Both the position numbers and the translations under genes were made by a program. From Sipunculus nudus (Eukaryota > Annelida > Sipuncula > Golfingiida > Sipunculidae): 64,000 nt of DNA. The DNA is taken from NCBI GenBank assembly GCA_026874595.1, contig CM049306.1:75889642-75953641 (forward strand), given 5' to 3'. The notes beneath the pieces are model-generated. The model searched no databases, was not told the DNA's origin, and saw nothing but the letters and a program-made list of their open reading frames with translations. Shown here piece after piece: positions 59,786-64,000 of this stretch (within the stretch, counting starts at the first letter, position 1; every line of letters starts with the position of its first letter).

Positions 59786-60639
59786 TTACATAACAATTAT
59801 AGTTTAGGACACCACCAGCACGATGTGAGCAGATCAGTGGCGAGTAAGTGTTATTGACAAAATACATGGCCTGAGATTGCCATTAATAGGCCTACCTCAT
59901 AAGCATCGCCTCATAACCATTTTAAAATAAATATGAGAAGAGACAGTTCCTCTGCAAAATCCTAACATATATAGGTTAAGCTGACTATTTTGCAAAATAG
60001 AGTACATGGAATTGAGATAAGGTTCTTACACCATTTGCCTAAAGCACTTAAGGCAAATTGTGTTATAATGAACACCAAATTTCAGTCATTACACGTAATG
60101 CCATGAAATTTTAGTCATTTCATGAAATGCCCGAATGAATCAATCATATGGCCCATCCAAAGGAGAATAAAGCACGACAGCACAATCGGTTATTTTATTT
60201 TGTGCTCATTATTTCATAGAAAATACTTTTGATCTTTCTAAAAGTCACTGAGGAGATTAACATGCTTTCACAAATTTGTGGCCTATTCATAACCTCTGGC
60301 CATAGATCAGCCAAAATGATTTTTCGTGTTTATCTGATAACTTCTGAAATATTGCATATTCTTTCCTCGAACTTGATAAACAAAAAATTTCAACATTAAT
60401 TTCAACTTATCTTCAAGTTAAGATCAGCCGAATTATACTTCGTCTGTAGCATTATTGTGAAGCTTTAACTTTAAAAGTATTGCGTATGTGTCCCTCAAAT
60501 TTGACACACAAGTTATTTCCATCAAGGTATCGGAGGAATTTGAAACCTTGTGAACTTGACCTTGATCTTGTTCTTCTTTTATTCAACCGGTATAGACCAG
60601 TCATGATTGGATTCAGTCTTATCTGTGACCCATCACTTA

Positions 60640-61660
60640 AGGGGACGTCACATATCCAAAACGGAGCCCGTCCGACTTCTCTGCGAGCTGAAAGGGGCAT
60701 TCCGGCAGGAATAGGCTATGGCCGGTGTTTGCGCGATCACTGCGGGCTCCGCCGCTATGTCTAGGGGTCGGCCGACGTTCACAGGGCACCGAAACCTGTT
60801 CGTAATTCAGCGATTTTCCAGTGGCGATTTTTGAGGTCGCAGAGCTCGTAAACAGGTCGCCCGTAGATCGCTCGGGCCAACATGCGATCGATATCCGGGC
60901 AGCAATTCGACGATTTCAGACGAATTTTTGCTTCAAAATACAGACGGAGTTCGACAGAGCTGCGCGGCCGCCGCATGGGCTCCCTATACGATACTTGAAC
61001 GACCCCCTCCCGTATCCCGCCAAACTTGTATAAAGTCAAACGTGCTGAGAGCGCGCTCCGTGCTGGTGTCGGTCCGCCGTCGGGCGGCTACTTCGGCCCC
61101 CAGCCGGGCTCCTCGGACCTCCTGTAACTCAGCTTCAGATTCATGCTCCGATGAAGCGGACCCAGGCTCTCGTGTCGTCTTCTTCTTAGGAACGTGTTTC
61201 TTTGCTCCCTTGGTTCTTTCGCGGCATCTTAGCTAGCCACTATTACTTAGTAGCTGTGCAGTGCTCTTTACTCTGTCAGACTTAAGAAATATGATGTTAC
61301 AAACTTGTTACATGCCATATAATTATACTCGAGGCGCGGACGACGGACGACGTCCGGCAGGACGTCATGCAAAGTCCGCCCGGGCGGAGCCCGAGTGTTT
61401 GGCGGGCATCGACAGACCAAACGACCATCGACCGCAACTCGGACGGCGCCTGCCGTTACGCCGGGCGGCCTTCGCCCTACTAACTTTTGTAACTGTCGGC
61501 CGCCGAGCGATTTGTGATCACCATTGATCAATGTGCACCGCCCGACACGTGACAGGTTCGATTTTACGCGTAAATTAAGCTCGACTTCCTGGCGGGCTCT
61601 GAATTCGGCGACTCTCTGGCGATCCACAAATTCGGCCGGAGGCCGGTGAATTTGTGATAC
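60640..61660. other. GC-rich insert of about 1 kb inside a dispersed repeat
   Basis: The flanks 60420-60639 and 61661-61770 match consecutive parts of the repeat near 50500-50690 (GTGACCCATCACTTAA on the left; AAGGTCAAAATCACGTG on the right). The insert is much richer in G+C and CpG than anything else here. Minus-strand frames include a start at 61227 (MPRKNQGSKETRS, stop) whose +1 frame continues open with Lys/Arg/Glu-rich residues, as in some gag or nuclear proteins. Ends in a hairpin near 61625-61656 (CACAAATTC...GAATTTGTG). Identity unknown. Confidence 0.5.
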
Positions 61661-62337
61661 AGGCTTAAAGGAAGAACCCTGTCGACTTTGATGTCAGAAG
61701 GTCAAAATCACGTGGGAAGTTAATCTCAATTTATTATCGGGTGAAACAATTCCTGTTGTAAATGCTTACCTATAAAAGCATGCGCTTGGACGGATTGATG
61801 CCCACCCGGTGCCCCCCCCCCCCCCTTCGAGATATAAAAAATAGGGAAATAGTATAATGAACGCTAATACCGCCAAGAGCCAGATTTTTGCATAATTTGC
61901 ATATAAAACTATCCAAGATTGCACCATTACGCCCTTAATTTTCTAAATTTGTGGACACTCTATGCCCTCCCCCCTCCCCATGCTCATATCTTGTATCCGC
62001 CCTGGATTGGTAGATCGCTAAGCCTCAGGGCCCATGGGCCACGTATTCTAAATGAGTTTCAGGGAAATTATGGAGAGCGGTGGATTTGGCAAAGAAAGAA
62101 GGGATCACTGACCATGCATTGGATCGGGGAGAAAGTGAGCGTAGAACAACAAAGAATTGGATAAAGTTCGAAATGAATGTTATTGAAATTTTGTGGAAGT
62201 ATGGGCCATATAACAAATAAATATCGGGCGGATCTGAATATGAATACAAGACCTGTGATCAGGTAAGAGCTTCCTGAATGTTTTAGTTGATAGAAAAAGG
62301 GTTTTGGCTGTGCTGGCAGATTGTAGCTCGGTTAGAA

Positions 62338-62645
62338 TTAGAAATTTGCACTCAGAGAGTGCAGATCTCCGCCAAGGCACTTCATTACCCACTTATGACA
62401 TTGTCAGAAATTCAGTGGTTTTTTTTTTCATCTAAAAATTCCTGGATCCCGATAGTGATCCGGATCACCCCAAAAATTTGATTAATTGTTCCTTGTATTA
62501 TTGCCCAGTTACCCTGAAACTTTTATCAAAATCTGAAAAGATTTTTTATAGAAATGTTGCTGACAGACAGACAAACATACGTGCGCCGGGGAAAACATTA
62601 TCCCCGCTGCTTGGCGGGGAAAATAATTACTGAATCATGGTAAAA
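62338..62645. repeat. Dispersed repeat ending in GGCGGGGAAAATAATTAC
   Basis: Starts around a small hairpin (GCACTCAGAGAGTGC), then CAGATCTCCGCC, GATCCGGATCACCCC and, at the right, CCCCGCTGCTTGGCGGGG. The right part and the following 100 bases recur at 63790-63985. Confidence 0.5.
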
Positions 62646-64000
62646 TGTTGGAAATGGAATACAAATTCTTATAAATTACATCAATTATGATAATCATGTG
62701 TGAGTGTGTTGTAACTGTTTCTCAATAATTTCATTCTGCACACTGTGTGAAAAACAGCGGAAAGCTCGAGCACATTGGAAAAATTAAAAGCTTATTATTT
62801 GACTTGGCAGCTTTAATATAGGCATGCTAGTAAGTAAATACAATTTGACGAATATAAAAACTTTGATCAATATTACATGAAATGCTCTCTGATGCTTTGC
62901 TGAATAAATACATGTAAAATCTTTATTCTTTATAAGTTAAAAACAGCAAAAAATAATTTATTTTAACACTATATACCTATCATTTACACATTCAAAAGCT
63001 TGGGATCCTCAATTTTTTATGGACTCCTCAACCATTGTTTTGTATTATATTCCAGGAATATAAAAGTGCAGGCTTTTAAGAACCTTGAGTTAACCGATGA
63101 AAATAAGGCAAGAAATGAGACATAATATGGTTTAATTATTTTAAAATATTGTTTATAAACTTCTCCCTCCCATGCAGACTTTGAATCCGACACCAGTATA
63201 TAATACCCCCTAGCGGTAAGATTGTACACTCTTTATTGCATAAAGTTGTCGGCTACTTACACAGAAGTATTTTTTTTTCAAATTTTAACCCTTTTCATTG
63301 ACCATTAGTTACTCTTAGTAAAGGTTTTATTTTCATTTCATAAAGTCGAGATTCAATACCTGAATAACTAACTGTCTGAGCGTGACCTATTACTAAATTT
63401 AACTGAAATAAAGCAACTTTATTAATTCCTGTAATTTACCTTTTAGTAAAATTTGAAAATAATTGCAAAGTTATTTTGCCCAAGAAATATAAAAATTTTA
63501 ATGCTGAAGTATAAATTAGCCATTTCTTTTAATCATTAAAAACACAAGAAAAATAGCGGAATTCAGATCAATAACCGTGACATCTTATTTTAGAATCACT
63601 AGATGTCTTAAATCGAACAATGTTTGTGAAAAGGCAAGTGTCAATTAAGGCACACTGTTATGCAAGATATTAAATGAGATATAAAATGAGACCCCATATT
63701 TCGGAATATCAAGAATATCCCCAAAATGATGGCAACAGCAGATTGATGCAGCTACACATTAGAAGGAAGGCTATGGAATGGCGAATAAAATGAATACTGT
63801 TGCTAACAGGCAAGCAAAAAAACAAACGCCGAGAAAAATATCCCCGCCACTAAGGGGAAATAATAATTACTGAAGCATGGTAAAATGTTCGAAATGGAAA
63901 AATACCCCAATAAATTACATCAATTAAGATAATCATGTATGAGTGTCTGGTAATTGTCTCCCGATCAACAGCCATTTCATTCAGTTTTCTGCGCAATACG
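62646..64000. other. No gene seen; second copy of the preceding repeat tail
   Basis: AT-rich. 63833-63985 repeats 62601-62745 (ATTACTGAAGCATGGTAAAA, AATTACATCAATTAAGATAA). No exon recognised. Confidence 0.4.

Noticed and set aside
61268-61627. 119-codon frame in the GC-rich insert
   Set aside because: High GC content makes long frames likely by chance, several overlap on both strands, and none has a recognisable domain.

Overview
The window looks like nuclear DNA of a bivalve mollusc. It is AT-rich and intron-rich. GT/AG splice signals are readable, and the sequence is crowded with short inverted-repeat transposons, minisatellites and worn retrotransposon pieces. Several repeat families end in sequences of the 'TCAGCTGAGCTA' and 'GACCCATGGGTCC' type that I associate with bivalve genomes. 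The species is an inference. I saw no bacterial-type operons, rRNA, tRNA or CRISPR array.

Genes. Two paralogous, divergently transcribed genes stand out. Both were rebuilt from splice sites and intron phase. On the minus strand (14928 down to 9256, running off or losing its 3' part) three coding exons encode a short polar N-terminus, a Pro/Gly linker and a ubiquitin-like beta-grasp (CIDE-N/PB1-like) domain. On the plus strand (28013 to 47578) six coding exons encode the same N-terminal layout and beta-grasp domain, then a 38-nt micro-exon and a CARD split over two exons. The predicted product has 276 residues. All introns that can be compared are phase 2 at matching positions, so the pair arose by an inverted duplication. 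Beta-grasp plus CARD suggests a death-fold adaptor of innate immunity or cell death. That function is inferred from the folds.

Region by region. 1-9.2 kb: a 2.65-kb dispersed repeat (second copy at 16.3-18.9 kb) and a long block of degenerate repeats. 9.2-15 kb: the minus-strand gene, with a 43-bp minisatellite in its second intron. 15-28 kb: the area between the two start codons, holding the second 2.6-kb repeat copy, a 1.5-kb inverted-repeat element, a 695-bp-type element, a hairpin, a three-copy TTA/TAA-flanked element, a 1.4-kb hAT-like element with a perfect 8-bp target duplication, and an AATTC-rich 1.3-kb element. 28-47.6 kb: the CARD gene. Its introns carry a 25-bp minisatellite of about 47 copies, a possible solo LTR, repeats studded with direct AGGTCA half-sites, a dead Ty3/Gypsy element with a MITE inside its reverse transcriptase, and a 300-bp tandem array with a Helitron-like end. 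47.6-64 kb: no gene I can support. It holds four more transposon layers, fragments of non-LTR reverse transcriptase on the minus strand, a GC-rich 1-kb insert, and repeats to the end.

The genes and the transposons interact mainly through space: the CARD gene's roughly 19.5 kb is almost entirely repeat-filled intron around 831 nt of coding sequence.
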